This document shows positions 25,445 to 34,251 of a stretch of DNA of 64,000 nucleotides, in pieces. The translations under genes were made by a program, and so were the position numbers. Source of the stretch: Sulfurimicrobium sp963741495. Its GTDB lineage: Bacteria; Pseudomonadota; Gammaproteobacteria; Burkholderiales; Sulfuricellaceae. Below the pieces are notes generated by a model that saw only the letters and a list, made by a program, of their open reading frames with translations, made no database searches and was not told the origin of the DNA. Location: contig CAVUID010000007.1 of the NCBI GenBank assembly GCA_963741495.1, positions 299,900 through 363,899 on the forward strand. The letters are read 5' to 3'. How positions within the stretch are numbered: position 1 is the stretch's first letter; each line of letters begins with the position of its first letter.

Positions 25445-26887
25445 TCATTCAGCCTGTCGCTTTTCTGGCGGATTTGCCTCGGTCGGCATGGGAATAATAT
25501 CGATTTTGGCTTGTTTGAGGTAACGGGCAAGAATCTTGTAAACATCAAGATCAAATGCCGGGCGAAAGTCCGGCACCTGCGGAAATGCCTGCGTCGGATC
25601 GAGCAGTCCGATATAGGACCAGCGATCGATCAGGTGAATCTCCGTCATGCTGCCCCAATTCGCTGTCTCGCGAATCCCCACTGGCCCCGGGAATGGCCAT
25701 GGTTCAAGCTGCATGCGGGCCAGTGCGCCCATGAGGCGAATGTCGTGCTGGCCCGGTGCTTCCTTGCCGATGCACAGTCCTTTGCATTGCGAGAGCGGAT
25801 AGGCCGAGCAGGGCGCACGTTTGCCCTGCGGTGAATGTTCGAGTCCCAACTGGATCAGACACAAGCGATGTGCAGCTGCAATTTCGCGCAGGGCATCAAC
25901 AGCCTTTCTTTTCGAGGGAAACAGTCCGTAAAGTCCGGGTTCGGCGCCAAAATCCAGCGCCTGTGCATATACCAGCCTTACGGTCATGCCGCCATTTTCT
26001 GCCGGTTCCAGCTTCCAGGCACAGAGTTCGCTATCGTCCTTCCTGCGCGGATTATGGACCGGATGGAGAGCTTTGAGCAGGCGCAATTCGGTCAATTGCG
26101 CCCCCAGTTCGCCCGCTGTTTCAATCCAGTCGATGCGACGTGTCTGCTCGGCAAGCAACACGTCTCGCTGATGTTTGCGGTCTGACACAAAATGCGCCAG
26201 TGCGCTGCGACGGACATTGCTGCTTTTGCCGATGTAAAGCGGCGCATCATTCTCGCCGTAGAACAGGTACACGCCATGGGCTTCCGGCAGATCTTCCGCG
26301 GTCGCAGCGTCCAGTCCGGGCGGAAGGCAGATCGGTTTCAGCAGCTCTTGCAGGGCATCGTGAATCGCATCTGGCGGCAAATCCGCATGAATTTTCCCCC
26401 AGAAAGCATGAATCGCTTTCGCGTCGGCCAGCGCACGGTGGCGTGAAGTCACCGGCAACTGATGGCGCTCGACCAATGCATCCAGGTTGTGCTTGTGGTG
26501 TTGTGGAAATAGCCTGCGCGAGAGTTTGACCGTACATAGCACGTCCGCCCGAAAATCCAGGCCTGCGCGCTTGAATTCGCTGCGCAAAAAGCCGTAATCG
26601 AAGCGCACATTATGCGCAATAAAAAGCCGTCCTTTCAGCCGCTCCAGTAAAGCCACCGCAATTTCCGCGAAGGTTGGGGCGGAGGACACCATCGCATCGC
26701 TGATGCCGGTCAGGCGCTGGATGAAGGGAGAAATGGGGGCTTGCGGATTCACCAGGGTGGACCATTCGCTGACGCCGTGCTGCGAAACCTCAACAATCCC
26801 GATCTCGGTGATGCGGTCTCCGCTGGTGTTGGCGCCGGTTGTTTCCAGGTCGACGAATACCAGCGATTGCTGCCGCAAATCCGTCAT
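25445..26887 (-). CDS. DnaQ-like exonuclease fused to a GIY-YIG (UvrC/Cho-type) nuclease
   Basis: 480 residues. The N-terminal half is a DEDD 3'-5' exonuclease: Exo I FVDLETTG, Exo II HNVRFDYGFL, Exo III HRALADAKA (DEDDh type). The middle (about 205-290) is a GIY-YIG domain, GVYLFYGENDAPLYIGKS...R, as in UvrC and Cho. The C-terminal part has Cys at CSAYPLSQCKGLCIG, seen in Cho-like proteins. A role in DNA damage processing is likely, but no precise function is established. The ATG at 26887 gives the standard DnaQ start; a TTG at 26962 is also open. It lies downstream of the DUF4258-like gene. Confidence 0.88.
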   Translation of the reverse strand: MTDLRQQSLVFVDLETTGANTSGDRITEIGIVEVSQHGVSEWSTLVNPQAPISPFIQRLTGISDAMVSSAPTFAEIAVALLERLKGRLFIAHNVRFDYGFLRSEFKRAGLDFRADVLCTVKLSRRLFPQHHKHNLDALVERHQLPVTSRHRALADAKAIHAFWGKIHADLPPDAIHDALQELLKPICLPPGLDAATAEDLPEAHGVYLFYGENDAPLYIGKSSNVRRSALAHFVSDRKHQRDVLLAEQTRRIDWIETAGELGAQLTELRLLKALHPVHNPRRKDDSELCAWKLEPAENGGMTVRLVYAQALDFGAEPGLYGLFPSKRKAVDALREIAAAHRLCLIQLGLEHSPQGKRAPCSAYPLSQCKGLCIGKEAPGQHDIRLMGALARMQLEPWPFPGPVGIRETANWGSMTEIHLIDRWSYIGLLDPTQAFPQVPDFRPAFDLDVYKILARYLKQAKIDIIPMPTEANPPEKRQAE

Positions 26888-27010
26888 GATCCGGGCCACA
26901 TCCGGCAGGCGCCAGTCATGAAGATACAGGAGGAAATGTCCACGGCAATTTTCCAGGCACAAAACGCCATTATATCAACCGCCGCAGATTCTTCCCCGGA
27001 CAAGTGTGGC

Positions 27011-27286
27011 TCAGTGATTGCGCACCCTGCTGAAGCGGCTGCCTACCGTGATGATTTCGCCATGACAGTCCATTATGGCGAACAAATCCAGGCGGTGTTC
27101 GATACTGGAAAGCGCGATGCCGGTTTGAGGCAGGGCACGTGCTTCATGGTCGAAATACACGATCTTTCCGCCCAGCTGGTCCTGCTCGACACGGCCGCTG
27201 GCCAGCAGTCGCTGCAACGCCGCTTCGCTGATGCCTCGCTGCCGCATCTTCACACGGGCATGGCTGCTGATTTTTCCAAGTTTCAT
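27011..27286 (-). CDS. DUF4258-like small protein
   Basis: 91 residues. The segment SSHARVKMRQRGISEAALQRLL, followed by a GGKIVYFDHE strand, resembles DUF4258 proteins, which share a fold with RelE-like toxins; the function is unknown. GGGAG lies 6 bases before the ATG at 27286; other in-frame starts exist at 27319 and 27337. A palindrome shared with the WYL promoter lies 59 bases upstream. It precedes the DnaQ/GIY-YIG gene on the same strand, so the two may be co-regulated. Confidence 0.65.
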   Translation of the reverse strand: MKLGKISSHARVKMRQRGISEAALQRLLASGRVEQDQLGGKIVYFDHEARALPQTGIALSSIEHRLDLFAIMDCHGEIITVGSRFSRVRNH

Positions 27287-27344
27287 CACGATCTCCCTGA
27301 TTCGATCCGGATGGATCATCGTGATGCCAGTATGCAAGGCTGTT

Positions 27345-27361
27345 GGCTCACAGGATGAGCC
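27345..27361. promoter_or_regulatory. GGCTCA-N5-TGAGCC palindrome (site 2)
   Basis: A perfect 6-bp inverted repeat with a 5-base spacer (CAGGA), between the WYL stop and the DUF4258-like gene. It is identical in arms and spacing to the site at 28362 and nearly so to that at 24583. It is proposed as an operator for the downstream minus-strand genes. Confidence 0.6.
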
Positions 27362-27371
27362 TATACGGAAC

Positions 27372-28346
27372 TCACTTCCCGTAAATGGAAAAGGCGGCCT
27401 TGAGTAGTTTTTTCACCCGCTCACGCAGCGATTCAGGGGCCAGCACCTCTACATCGGGCCCATATTTCAGGATGTCCATCACCAGTTCGCGGTCGTCGCT
27501 GTAAGGTATTTCCAGCACATAGGCGCCATTTTTTTCCAGCCGCCCCTTCTGTTTCGGGTGCCACTGCTCCTGGGCAACCCAGCGTGCCCGCTCCGGGGTA
27601 AATCTGAGCTCGGCCCGGTATATAGCCTTGCCGGAAAAAATACCGTAGCCGCTGCCCAGGGTGTCATCCAGCTGCCGGTTCGGCGCCGCCTTGGCTGCAC
27701 GCTCAAGGATCACGGCTTTCTTGATGGTGTCGACAGAAAAACTTCTGAGCCCCTTTCTCAGGTGGCACCATGCATCGAGATACCAGTTGTCGCGGTAATA
27801 CACCAGGCGTTGCGGTGAAATTTCGCGCTCGGTTTGCTGGTCGTTGCTGCGACTGTAATGGGTAATCTGCAGGCGCTGGCGCTTGAGCAGGGCGTGGCTG
27901 ACCAATTCGAAGTTTTCCGACGTCACCCGGCGTGCTGCGGCATGCAGGATCTTGATGCGCTGCTGAACCTCATCTGCCGAATGGTCGCCGCTATCCAGCA
28001 ACTGGTTGAGCCGTGACTGGAGCGGCTGGATGTGCGGTCCAAGCAGACCGGGCTGCAGATTGGCGAGCAATTGCTGCATGGTCAATAGCGCATGGATTTC
28101 CGAAGCGTTGAACCACAGACCGGGCAATTCGTATTTGGGCGCCAGGGTATCGGCCTTGCCGAAGCGATAGCCGCCCGCGTCGCGGTCCCATTCAATGGGC
28201 GCATTGAGCCGGTCGCGCAAATACTCGAGGTCGCGCTTGAAAGTGGCACGGGAGATGCCAAGTTCGTTGAGGAAGGTATTCAAGGGCACGACCTTGTATT
28301 CATTCATCAACTGGTCTATCCGGTAAAATCTTTCGGTACGATCCAT
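27372..28346 (-). CDS. WYL-domain transcriptional regulator
   Basis: 324 residues. An N-terminal winged helix (about 1-60, with GISRATFKRDLEYLRDRL) is followed by a WYL domain (about 140-220, with RLVYYRDNWYLDAWCHLRKGLRSFSVDTI) and a C-terminal WCX domain. WYL proteins sense ligands, often nucleic acids or nucleotides, and control DNA-damage or defence genes. The ATG at 28346 gives MDRTERFYRIDQL; it lies 15 bases from a palindrome it probably binds. It is divergent from the HD hydrolase. Confidence 0.9.
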   Translation of the reverse strand: MDRTERFYRIDQLMNEYKVVPLNTFLNELGISRATFKRDLEYLRDRLNAPIEWDRDAGGYRFGKADTLAPKYELPGLWFNASEIHALLTMQQLLANLQPGLLGPHIQPLQSRLNQLLDSGDHSADEVQQRIKILHAAARRVTSENFELVSHALLKRQRLQITHYSRSNDQQTEREISPQRLVYYRDNWYLDAWCHLRKGLRSFSVDTIKKAVILERAAKAAPNRQLDDTLGSGYGIFSGKAIYRAELRFTPERARWVAQEQWHPKQKGRLEKNGAYVLEIPYSDDRELVMDILKYGPDVEVLAPESLRERVKKLLKAAFSIYGK

Positions 28347-28361
28347 ATTTTTCCATCTCAT

Positions 28362-28378
28362 GGCTCACATAATGAGCC
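28362..28378. promoter_or_regulatory. GGCTCA-N5-TGAGCC palindrome (site 3), divergent WYL/HD promoter
   Basis: A perfect 6-bp inverted repeat with a 5-base spacer (CATAA) between the divergent WYL regulator and HD hydrolase genes. A site here could regulate both directions, including autoregulation. Confidence 0.65.
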
Positions 28379-28432
28379 CACAGCGTGCCACACTGGCGCC
28401 GAATTGAACAGATCAACAGCCATGGAGGCCCG

Positions 28433-28975
28433 ATGACCACACTGTATGTTTCGACCTATCTGGGCAACCGTTTTTATCCGCTGGAGCCGCGCATCGTCGA
28501 TGTGGCAATCGAAGACATCGCGCATGGCCTGGCCTACCAGTGCCGCTTCAATGGCCAGACCAGCGCATTCTACTCGGTCGCGCAGCACAGCCTGATCGTG
28601 GCCTCGCTGGTACCGGACGAACTGAAGTTTGCCGCCTTGCTGCACGACGCAGCCGAGGCCTATCTCGGCGATATGGTGAAGCCGCTCAAGGTGCTGCTGC
28701 CGTCATTTTCGGAAATCGAGGATAGCGTTACGCGGATAATCGGTGAACGCTTTGGTGTGAATCTGAGCCACAACCCGGCCATCAAGCGGGCTGACCTGAT
28801 TTCGCTGGCAACAGAAAAGCGCGATTTGATGCCGTATTCCGCCGAACCGTGGACCTATCTTGAGGGCGTGGAGCCCTGCCAGGAAATCATTCGGCCCATG
28901 CCCCCGGAAGAGGCTAAACAGGCGTTTTTGCGGCGTTTTGAAGTATTGAGCCAGATAACCGCTAGCCGCATGTGA
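28433..28975 (+). CDS. HD-domain phosphohydrolase (YfbR-like)
   Basis: A 180-residue metal-dependent HD hydrolase. The first metal His is in FYSVAQHSLIVA, the His-Asp pair in LLHDAAEAYLGDM, and a distal Asp in IKRADLISLATE. This layout matches the HD family related to YfbR 5'-deoxynucleotidases. A nucleotide substrate is therefore likely but not proven. GGAGG lies 4 bases before the ATG. It is divergent from the WYL regulator, with a shared palindrome between them. Confidence 0.82.
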   Translation: MTTLYVSTYLGNRFYPLEPRIVDVAIEDIAHGLAYQCRFNGQTSAFYSVAQHSLIVASLVPDELKFAALLHDAAEAYLGDMVKPLKVLLPSFSEIEDSVTRIIGERFGVNLSHNPAIKRADLISLATEKRDLMPYSAEPWTYLEGVEPCQEIIRPMPPEEAKQAFLRRFEVLSQITASRM

Positions 28976-29324
28976 GCCCGCATGTGACGACCGCGTTTGC
29001 GCGCTTGGTTGGCCCGGCGGACCCCGATTGATCGCGGTCTTTGTATCGGAATACTCGAACCTATCGTAACGATAATTCGAATTTTTATTATTGCAGATTC
29101 TCTGTAGGATGCACTGTCTTTCTGCCATGCTTCTATAGAGAGTCAGGCATGCAAACTGCCGCCCAAAGCCCAATCACTTAATGAGTGGCGAAAGCCGCCT
29201 TTCCCGGCGCCTTTATCCCTGCATGGCTACACCGATTTTGAAAAAACGCCGGCACAAAGAATCGGTCACATGGCATTGTGTCATCGTCAACGAGCCGTAT
29301 TAACCCTGTCTAGGGCCTTTAAAA
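28976..29324. other. 349-base intergenic region with one palindrome
   Basis: No convincing gene was found. It holds a short direct repeat (CGCATGTGA twice at the left edge) and a perfect palindrome TATCGT-A-ACGATA at 29062-29074 flanked by TCGAA-type sequence, a possible operator. A minor CCCT/AGGG hairpin precedes the YqhA gene. Base composition is lower in G+C than in the block that follows. Confidence 0.5.
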
Positions 29325-29831
29325 ATGCAAAAAATTGAGCACTTCCTCGAAAGTTTTATTTTCGCCAGTCGCTGGCTGCTGGCGCCATTCTATGTCGGAC
29401 TGGTGGGCGCCATCGTGTTGCTGCTGTTCAAGTTCGGCAAGGAATTCGTTGGCCTCCTGCCGCTGGTGGTGACTGGCGAAGGCGGCCAGGTCATGGTGGG
29501 GGTTCTGACTCTGGTGGATGTGGCTCTGGTGGCCAATCTGCTGCTGATCATCATCTTTGCCGGATATGAGAACTTTGTCTCCAAGATCAATACCAATGAC
29601 CATGAGGACCGGCCCGAGTGGATGGGGCATGTGAGTTTTTCGGACCTGAAGATCAAGGTCATTGGCTCCATCGTCGCCATTTCCGGCATCGAACTCCTGA
29701 AGGCGTTCGTCAACGTCGATGCCTACACCAATGTGCAACTGGCATGGAAGGTCGGCCTGCACCTGACTTTTGTCGTCTCGGGTGTGCTGTTTGCGCTGAT
29801 GGACCGGCTTACAAAATCCGCCAGCCACTGA
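29325..29831 (+). CDS. YqhA-family membrane protein (UPF0114)
   Basis: A 168-residue inner-membrane protein with three to four transmembrane helices. Family features are the N-terminal FESFIFASRW-like segment (here LESFIFASRWLLAPFYVGL), ADVALVANLLL-like helix VDVALVANLLLIIIFAGYENFVSK, and DLKIKVIGSIVAISGIELLKAF. The function of UPF0114 is not established. It begins the plus-strand run of ion-transport genes. Confidence 0.88.
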   Translation: MQKIEHFLESFIFASRWLLAPFYVGLVGAIVLLLFKFGKEFVGLLPLVVTGEGGQVMVGVLTLVDVALVANLLLIIIFAGYENFVSKINTNDHEDRPEWMGHVSFSDLKIKVIGSIVAISGIELLKAFVNVDAYTNVQLAWKVGLHLTFVVSGVLFALMDRLTKSASH

Positions 29832-29916
29832 GAAAATTTCCATGAATATGACTGGATCATGGGGGAGTGGCGCATCATGTTGCCGAAAGCACGATAAGGT
29901 ACAAAGGAGATAAAGC

Positions 29917-30432
29917 ATGATCGCCAATCAGGTTCGGGACATCTTCATCCACCTTGCAGATTTCCCGCATATCGCCCAAGACGCCTCCATCCGCGAAGCC
30001 TTCGCCGTGCTTCAGAAGCAACATCTGACCGCAGGCTGGCGATTCCGCCACCTGCTGGTGTTCGACGCACAGGAAACGCTGGTGGGCATACTCGGCATTC
30101 GCGATCTGCTGCGCGCGCTGATGCCCGACTACCTGAAAGCGACTGCGGCGCAACATGTCTTTGGCGCCCTGCCGGACGACACCGCGCTCAGCGCCCTCTG
30201 GCAGGACTCATTCGTAGCGCAATGCCGGCAGGCGAATGAGATGCGCGTGGAAAAACACATGGCGCCGGTACACGACACCGTGCAGCTCGGCGACCCCCTG
30301 ACCCGCGCCGCCTACCTGATGATCTCGAACGGCATCGACATGCTGCCGGTGCTGGATGGCGAAAAAGTGGTCGGTGTGGTGCGCATCGTCGATGTGTTCA
30401 ACCAGGCTGCTACGGCGGTTCTGCATGCCTGA
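29917..30432 (+). CDS. CBS-domain protein
   Basis: 171 residues forming a CBS pair: one unit at about 10-68 and another at about 110-168 (VEKHMAPVHDTVQLGDPLTRAAYLM...DMLPVLDGEKVVGVVRIVDVF). CBS pairs bind adenosyl ligands and regulate channels or transporters. AAAGGAG precedes the ATG. Its stop overlaps the start of the DASS permease by 8 bases, so the two are translationally coupled and it may regulate the permease (inference). Confidence 0.85.
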   Translation: MIANQVRDIFIHLADFPHIAQDASIREAFAVLQKQHLTAGWRFRHLLVFDAQETLVGILGIRDLLRALMPDYLKATAAQHVFGALPDDTALSALWQDSFVAQCRQANEMRVEKHMAPVHDTVQLGDPLTRAAYLMISNGIDMLPVLDGEKVVGVVRIVDVFNQAATAVLHA

Positions 30433-31922
30433 TGTCAGTCAGAACAGCGAAGCCACCCTTCGCGTCCTGACCACGAAACCCGGCTACGACTGGAAAAAAC
30501 TCCTCATCCTGCTCGCCGGCCTCGGCGTTTTCCTGGCAATCTATTTCATGCCGGCCTGGCCGGACGCCATCGACCCCGTCGGCAAGGTCTTTCCATCTTT
30601 CGCCGCAAGGCAAGGCAGCCATTGGCCTGTTCCTGATGGCCGGCATCTGGTGGGTGTTCGAGGTCATTCCCATCGGCGTCACCGCCATCGCCATCGGCAT
30701 GTTCCAGGCCCTGTTCCTGATCCGTCCGGGCAAGGATGCCTTCCGCGACTTCATGGACCCGTCGGTCATGTTCATTTTCGGCTCCATCGTGATTGGCCTG
30801 GCCTTCACCAAATCCGGCCTGACCCGGCGCATTGCCTACAAGGTGCTGGCGGTGGCGGGCGAGAACACCAACATGATCCTGCTCGGCTGCCTGGTGGTGA
30901 CGGCAGCCCTCGCGCACCTGATGGCGCATACTGCCGTGGCGGCCACCATGTTCCCCATTCTGCTGGCGATCTACTCCCTGTATGGCGAGGGCGACAAGAA
31001 GACCAATTTCGGCAAGAGCCTGTTCATCGGCATGGCCTACGCGGCGGGCGCCGGCAGCATCATCACCTTCCTGGGTGCGGCACGCGGTCCGGCGGCGGCA
31101 GGCATGTACAAGGAATTCACCGGCAACGAGATCGGATTTTTCGAGCTCACGTCCTACATGTTCGTGATCGGCTGGCTGATGGTGCTGCTGATCTGGTTCT
31201 ACCTGATCATCTTCATCAAACCTGAAAAAAAGACCATCCCCGGCCTGAAGGATACGGTCAAACGCCTGTCCGCCGGCCTGGGGCCGATGAGCGCGCACGA
31301 GAAGACTGTGCTATTCATCGTGCTGGGCGTGGTTGTGCTGATGACGCTCAGGGGATTCATCCCGTTTTTGCAGCAGATCGATCGCGCCGCGCTGATGCTG
31401 ATCTCCACCCTGTTATTTTTTATTATCGGCATCCTGACGGTAAAGGATCTGGAGGAAATTCCCTGGAACATCATCCTGCTGTTCTCCGGTGCCATGTCCA
31501 TCGGTTTTTGTCTGTGGCAGACGGGCGCGGCGGAATGGATGGCCGTGCAATGGCTGGGCCTGCTTCAGGATGCGCACTGGTTCGTGTTCGTCATGGGCAT
31601 CGCCGCTTTCGTGCTGATGATGACCAATTTCATCATGAACGTGGCGGCCATTGCCATTGTCCTGCCGGTAGCGCTGGTCATTGCCCGATACATGGGCGTG
31701 GCGCCGGAAGTGGTGATGTACGCCTCTCTGGTCACCGCCGGCATGCCTTTCCTGCTGTTGATCGGCGCAGCCCCCAATGCCATTGCCTACGACTCGAAAC
31801 AGTTCACTACCGGTGAATTTTTCAGGCACGGCGTGCCCATGAGCCTGGTCCTGCTGGTTGTGCTGGGACTGTCTGTCACCCTGCTATGGCCGCTGCTGGG
31901 CATGCCGATTCTGGTCCGGTAA
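30425..31922 (+). pseudogene. DASS/SLC13-family anion:sodium symporter, one frameshift
   Basis: A sodium-coupled dicarboxylate/sulfate-type transporter. The N-terminus (MPDVSQNSEATLR and one helix) is in one frame up to about 30593; the rest, from LSPQGKAAIGLFLMAGIWW to the end, is in the next. Removing one base near 30594-30597 gives 498 residues with about 12 helices. Both halves of the family repeat are present, including the hairpin-associated MTNFIMNVAAIAIVLPVA and GAAPNAIAYDSKQFT. The rest is well preserved, so the break may be a sequencing error. The substrate is unknown. It overlaps the CBS gene. Confidence 0.83.
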
Positions 31923-31985
31923 GTGCATGAAACAGCCAGTTTTTAAAATTTGAACGTAATAACCCTCGATCAACTGGATAGGTAA

Positions 31986-32954
31986 ATGAATAACTCGATT
32001 TCCATCGGCGAACCCTGGATGTGGGCCGCCTTCATCGCCTTCGTGCTGGTCATGCTGGCGCTGGACCTGTTCGTGTTTGGCGGCAGGAAGGCGCACAAGG
32101 TCAGCGTCAAGGAAGCGGCCGCCTGGTCGCTGGTCTGGGTGAGCCTGGCGCTCGCTGTTCAACGCCGGCCTGTGGTGGTATCTGAGCGGCACGGTCGGGC
32201 CGGAAATCGCCGACCGCAAGGCGCTGGAATTCCTCACCGGCTATCTGATCGAGAAGTCGCTGTCGGTGGACAACGTGTTCATCTTCCTGCTGATCTTCTG
32301 CGTCCTTCCATGTCGCGCCCGAATACCAGCGCCGGGTGCTGATCTACGGCGTGCTCGGCGCCATCGTCCTGCGCGCCGTCATGATCCTGGCCGGCGCCTG
32401 GGTGGTGCGGGAATTCAGCTGGGTGCTGTATCTGTTCGGCGTCTTCCTGGTCATCACCGGCATGCGCATGCTGGTCATGGCGGAGAAGGAGCCCGATCTG
32501 GAAAAGAACCCGGTGCTGAAATTCGCGCGCCGCCATCTGCGCATCTCCGAGGGCCATCACGGCGAGAAATTCAGCGTGATGAAGGATGGCGTGCGCTATT
32601 TCACGCCGCTGTTCCTGGTGCTGATCCTGATCGAAGTCTACCGACCTGGTGTTCGCGGTGGACTCCATCCCGGCCATCTTCGCCATCACCACCGACCCCT
32701 TCATCGTCTTCACCTCCAACATCTTTGCCATCATGGGCCTGCGGGCGCTGTATTTCCTGCTCGCCGACGTGGCGGACCGCTTCCATCTGCTGAAATACGG
32801 CCTGGCCATGGTGCTGACCTTCATCGGCACCAAGATGCTGATCGCGCCCTGGTATCACGTGCCGGTGGCGGCCTCGCTGGCCATCGTCGCCGTGCTGATC
32901 GGGTCGAGCGTCATCGCCAGCCTGATTGCCACGCGCAACGAGGCTTCACATTGA
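31986..32954 (+). pseudogene. TerC-family membrane protein, three frameshifts
   Basis: An integral membrane protein of the TerC/Alx family (metal or pH stress). Three single extra bases break it: near 32153 (GCGCTCGCTG), near 32300 (TTCTGCGTCC) and near 32639 (GTCTACCGAC). Removing them yields 321 residues with EKSLSVDNVFIFLLIF, the FHVAPEYQRRVL loop, and TDLVFAVDSIPAIFAITTD, the two Asp-containing metal-site motifs of TerC. Some TerC homologues (alx) are controlled by a pH-responsive manganese riboswitch; the 60-base leader here is too short to show one. Confidence 0.85.
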
Positions 32955-32980
32955 AATCCGATTTTGAAAGGAATTACGCC

Positions 32981-33387
32981 ATGATCGCCCGCCTTTTCGC
33001 CATCGTTCTTCTGGCACTCACTCTCGGCGCCTGCGCCGAGCCGCCCTACACCAACGTCGATAACGGCCAGATTGAAGGCGCTGCTGGCTCAGGGCGTGCC
33101 CCTGTACGACATCCGCCGGCCGGAAGAATGGCGCCAGACCGGCGTGGTGGAAGGCAGCCGCAAGCTGACCTTCGTTGACGCGAGCGGACGGATTGAACCC
33201 GGAATTCCTGCCACGCTTTACGGCCGAGGTGGACAAGAACGCTCCGGTCGTCCTGATCTGCCGCACCGGCAACCGTACCGACGCCCTGGCGCGTGAGCTG
33301 GCGGAGATGGGCTATACGCAGATTTATAACGTGCGTGACGGCATCACCCGCTGGATCAGCGAGGGCCATCCCGTCGTCAGGAACTGA
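32981..33387 (+). pseudogene. rhodanese-like lipoprotein, two frameshifts
   Basis: The N-terminal lipoprotein signal is RLFAIVLLALTLGAC with lipidation at Cys18. A rhodanese domain follows (ALLAQGVPLYDIRRPEEW ... VVLICRTGNRTDALARELAEMGY), active-site Cys in CRTGNR. The frame moves by one extra base near 33070-33076 and again near 33178-33195; corrected length is 134 residues. It lies between terC and the sodium channel. Whether it transfers sulfur or binds metal is unknown. Confidence 0.78.
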
Positions 33388-33390
33388 GCA

Positions 33391-34251
33391 ATGATGAACC
33401 CTGTCATGCAAATTCCCTCTTCAACCATGCGCGAACGCCTGCGCGCCTTCATCGAGCACCGCCGCGTGCAGGGTGTCATCATCACCCTGATCCTGATCAA
33501 CGCGGTCCTGCTTGGGCTGGAAACCTGGCCCGCCGCGATGGCGGCTGCGGGCGGGCCGATTCGTATGCTGGATACAGCCATCCTGGCGGTGTTCGTGGTC
33601 GAGATCGCGCTGCGTCTTTATGTCCATCGGAAAGCTTTCTGGCGTGACCCCTGGAGCATATTCGATTTCGCCGTCGTCACCATCGCCCTGCTGCCGGCCA
33701 CCGGCCAGCTCGCTGTGCTGCGGGCGCTGCGAGTCCTGCGGGTGATGCGACTCCTGACCATGGTGCCTTCCATGCGGCGAGTGGTGGGGGCGCTGCTGGG
33801 TGCAATACCAGGGCTGATTTCCATCGGGCTGGTGTTGCTGGTCATCTATTACGTGTTCGCGGTGATCGCCACCAATCTGTTCGCCGCCGACTACCCGGAA
33901 TGGTTCGGCCACCTGGGGCGCTCGCTCTATACCCTGTTCCAGATCATGACCCTGGAAAGCTGGTCGATGGGCATCGCCCGCCCGGTGATGGAAAACTTCC
34001 CCTACGCCTGGGCCTTCTTCGTGCCTTTCATCCTGATAGCGACTTTCACCATGCTCAACCTGTTCATCGCCATCATCGTCAACGCCATGCAGAGTTACAC
34101 CGAAAATGAGCAAAAAGAGACGGTTGCCGCGGTCGAACAGGCACGCGAGCACATCGAGGCGGATGTGCATGCCGAAGTTCGCGCCATGCGTGATGAAATC
34201 CGGGAACTGAAGACCTTGCTATTGCAAGGCGCCTCTTCCCGACTAAAATGA
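33391..34251 (+). CDS. bacterial voltage-gated sodium channel (NaChBac/NavBac family)
   Basis: A 286-residue six-helix channel that forms tetramers in the inner membrane. S4 carries regularly spaced arginines (Arg111, 114, 117, 120). The pore selectivity filter TLESWSM at residues 187-193 matches the sodium-selective filter of NavAb-type channels. S6 (FILIATFTMLNLFIAIIVNAM) leads to a C-terminal coiled coil (about 225-280), typical of the family. No frameshift here, unlike its two upstream neighbours. The pairing with Mrp suggests a sodium re-entry route. Confidence 0.95.
   Translation: MMNPVMQIPSSTMRERLRAFIEHRRVQGVIITLILINAVLLGLETWPAAMAAAGGPIRMLDTAILAVFVVEIALRLYVHRKAFWRDPWSIFDFAVVTIALLPATGQLAVLRALRVLRVMRLLTMVPSMRRVVGALLGAIPGLISIGLVLLVIYYVFAVIATNLFAADYPEWFGHLGRSLYTLFQIMTLESWSMGIARPVMENFPYAWAFFVPFILIATFTMLNLFIAIIVNAMQSYTENEQKETVAAVEQAREHIEADVHAEVRAMRDEIRELKTLLLQGASSRLK

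Noticed and set aside
28375..28390. Sigma-54-like promoter (minus strand TGGCACG-N4-GGGCT) upstream of the WYL gene
   Set aside because: The GG and GC positions fit, but the -12 element lacks TT and there is no enhancer-binding regulator or upstream site; likely chance.
28703..29173. 156-codon ORF antisense to the HD hydrolase end and spacer
   Set aside because: Overlaps the conserved HD gene on the other strand, has no domain or ribosome site.
28976..29324. Possible c-di-GMP riboswitch (GCAAACTGCCGCCCAAAGCC-like stretch)
   Set aside because: The conserved core and paired stems of GEMM riboswitches could not be traced.
31923..31985. yybP-ykoY-type manganese riboswitch before terC
   Set aside because: The spacer is only 63 bases and the conserved loops are absent.
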